A stretch of DNA of 64,000 nucleotides from Vibrio aquaticus. GTDB lineage: Bacteria > Pseudomonadota > Gammaproteobacteria > Enterobacterales > Vibrionaceae. Positions 63,519-64,000 of this stretch are shown here, in pieces. The translations under genes were made by a program, and so were the position numbers. The notes beneath the pieces are model-generated. The model was not told the origin of the DNA, searched no databases, and saw nothing but the letters and a program-made list of their open reading frames with translations. The stretch spans positions 53,237 through 117,236 of the forward strand of contig NZ_RXZH01000009.1 in NCBI RefSeq assembly GCF_003970385.1, given 5' to 3'. Positions within the stretch are counted from its first letter, which is position 1, and the number at the start of each line of letters is the position of its first letter.

Positions 63519-63613
63519 TTAATTGGCTTATGGCCAATTTTTTTGTTTTAAAGCATGTTGTTTCAAAAAATTAGTGTGATATACTTCACAACTCTCGTTT
63601 TCGAGAACATTGC

Positions 63614-63690
63614 GCGTCCTTAGCTCAGCTGGATAGAGTACCTGGCTACGAACCAGGCGGTCGGAGGTTCGAATCCTCCAGGACGCGCCA
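63614..63690 (+). tRNA. tRNA-Arg (ACG), copy 2
   Basis: Identical in sequence to copy 1; first of three 144-base tandem units of tRNA plus spacer. Confidence 0.97.
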
Positions 63691-63757
63691 CTCTTTAGGT
63701 TTTCTTCTCATAAGATTAGAGACCCTGATATTGACTTAAGTCGATATCGAAAACTGC

Positions 63758-63834
63758 GCGTCCTTAGCTCAGCTGGATAGAGTACCTGGCTACGAACCAG
63801 GCGGTCGGAGGTTCGAATCCTCCAGGACGCGCCA
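63758..63834 (+). tRNA. tRNA-Arg (ACG), copy 3
   Basis: Identical to copies 1 and 2; lies 144 bases after copy 2 with an almost identical spacer. Confidence 0.97.
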
Positions 63835-63901
63835 CTCTTTAGGTTTTCTTCTCATAAGATTAGAAACCCTGATATTGACTTAAGTTGATATCGAAAACTG
63901 C

Positions 63902-63978
63902 GCGTCCTTAGCTCAGCTGGATAGAGTACCTGGCTACGAACCAGGCGGTCGGAGGTTCGAATCCTCCAGGACGCGCCA
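63902..63978 (+). tRNA. tRNA-Arg (ACG), copy 4
   Basis: Identical to the others; again 144 bases after the previous copy, and the same spacer begins after it and runs off the window. Confidence 0.97.
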
Positions 63979-64000
63979 CTCTTTAGGTTTTCTTATCACA

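Larger units (their letters stand above)
63614..64000 (+). repeat. 144-base tandem repeat of tRNA-Arg plus spacer
   Basis: The tRNA and 67-base spacer (CTCTTTAGGTTTTCTTCTCA start, TCGAAAACT end) recur at 63614, 63758 and 63902 with only a few changes, the mark of recent tandem duplication. The array continues past the window. Confidence 0.92.

Noticed and set aside
62965..63537. Minus-strand frames over the tRNA genes
   Set aside because: They consist of antisense tRNA sequence repeated with each copy and are a familiar annotation artefact.

Overview
The window is a stretch of a Vibrio chromosome (Gammaproteobacteria, Vibrionales). The evidence is the MSHA pilus locus running straight into mreBCD, the order recA-recX-alaS-aspartokinase-csrA-tRNA(Ser/Arg) array, and Vibrio-like versions of every housekeeping gene. 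I cannot name the species. There is no rRNA, CRISPR array or insertion sequence. Almost all of the window is conserved core; the clear exception is one very large gene between recX and alaS.

Layout. 1-8.5 kb: the end of the MSHA type IV pilus locus, with the platform protein mshG (cut by the window edge), mshF, major pilin mshA, minor pilins mshB, mshC, mshD and mshO, then mshP and the giant tip/adhesin-like mshQ. 8.7-19.4 kb: cell-shape genes mreBCD, then maf, rng, yhdP, a nitrilase-family amidase and tldD, all on the plus strand. 19.5-27.5 kb: arginine deiminase (minus), rraB, an orphan glycosidase-like binding protein, a Fur-box-preceded DUF2061 membrane protein, and a TAXI-type TRAP transporter with its own UspA protein. 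27.8-33.1 kb: arginine and pyrimidine metabolism, with argR divergent from mdh, a 63-residue protein, ridA, pyrBI behind a leader peptide and attenuator, and argF. 33.2-40.9 kb: a PIN-PhoH ATPase, rapA, a four-unit 98-bp tandem repeat, rluA, a hydroxyacid dehydrogenase and a periplasmic binding protein. 41-48.5 kb: valS, holC, pepA (minus) divergent from lptFG (plus). 48.6-53.5 kb: mutS (minus), pncC, recA with an SOS box, and recX. 53.8-58.5 kb: the 1584-residue protein. 58.7-63 kb: alaS, a monofunctional aspartate kinase and csrA. 63.1-64 kb: two tRNA-Ser(GCU) and four tRNA-Arg(ACG) genes, the last three Arg copies in 144-bp tandem units.

Main discovery candidate. The 1584-residue protein has a Sec signal peptide, about 1130 residues I do not recognise, and a C-terminal region with the catalytic motifs of the class II (ExoY / edema factor / CyaA) nucleotidyl cyclase toxins: the paired lysines and SDWGP region, the ADYD metal site, and the HH...N...DNFP region. 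It looks like an undescribed secreted ExoY-like cyclase toxin carried as a single AT-rich cargo gene in a conserved core location. A good sigma70 promoter and a perfect 9-bp inverted repeat stand directly upstream.

Regulation visible in the sequence: a pyrBI UTP-sensing style attenuator with a 30-codon leader, a LexA box inside the recA promoter, a Fur box before the DUF2061 gene, a CRP-like site upstream of the TRAP binding protein, ARG boxes before argF and (weaker) argR, and many bidirectional terminators between convergent genes.
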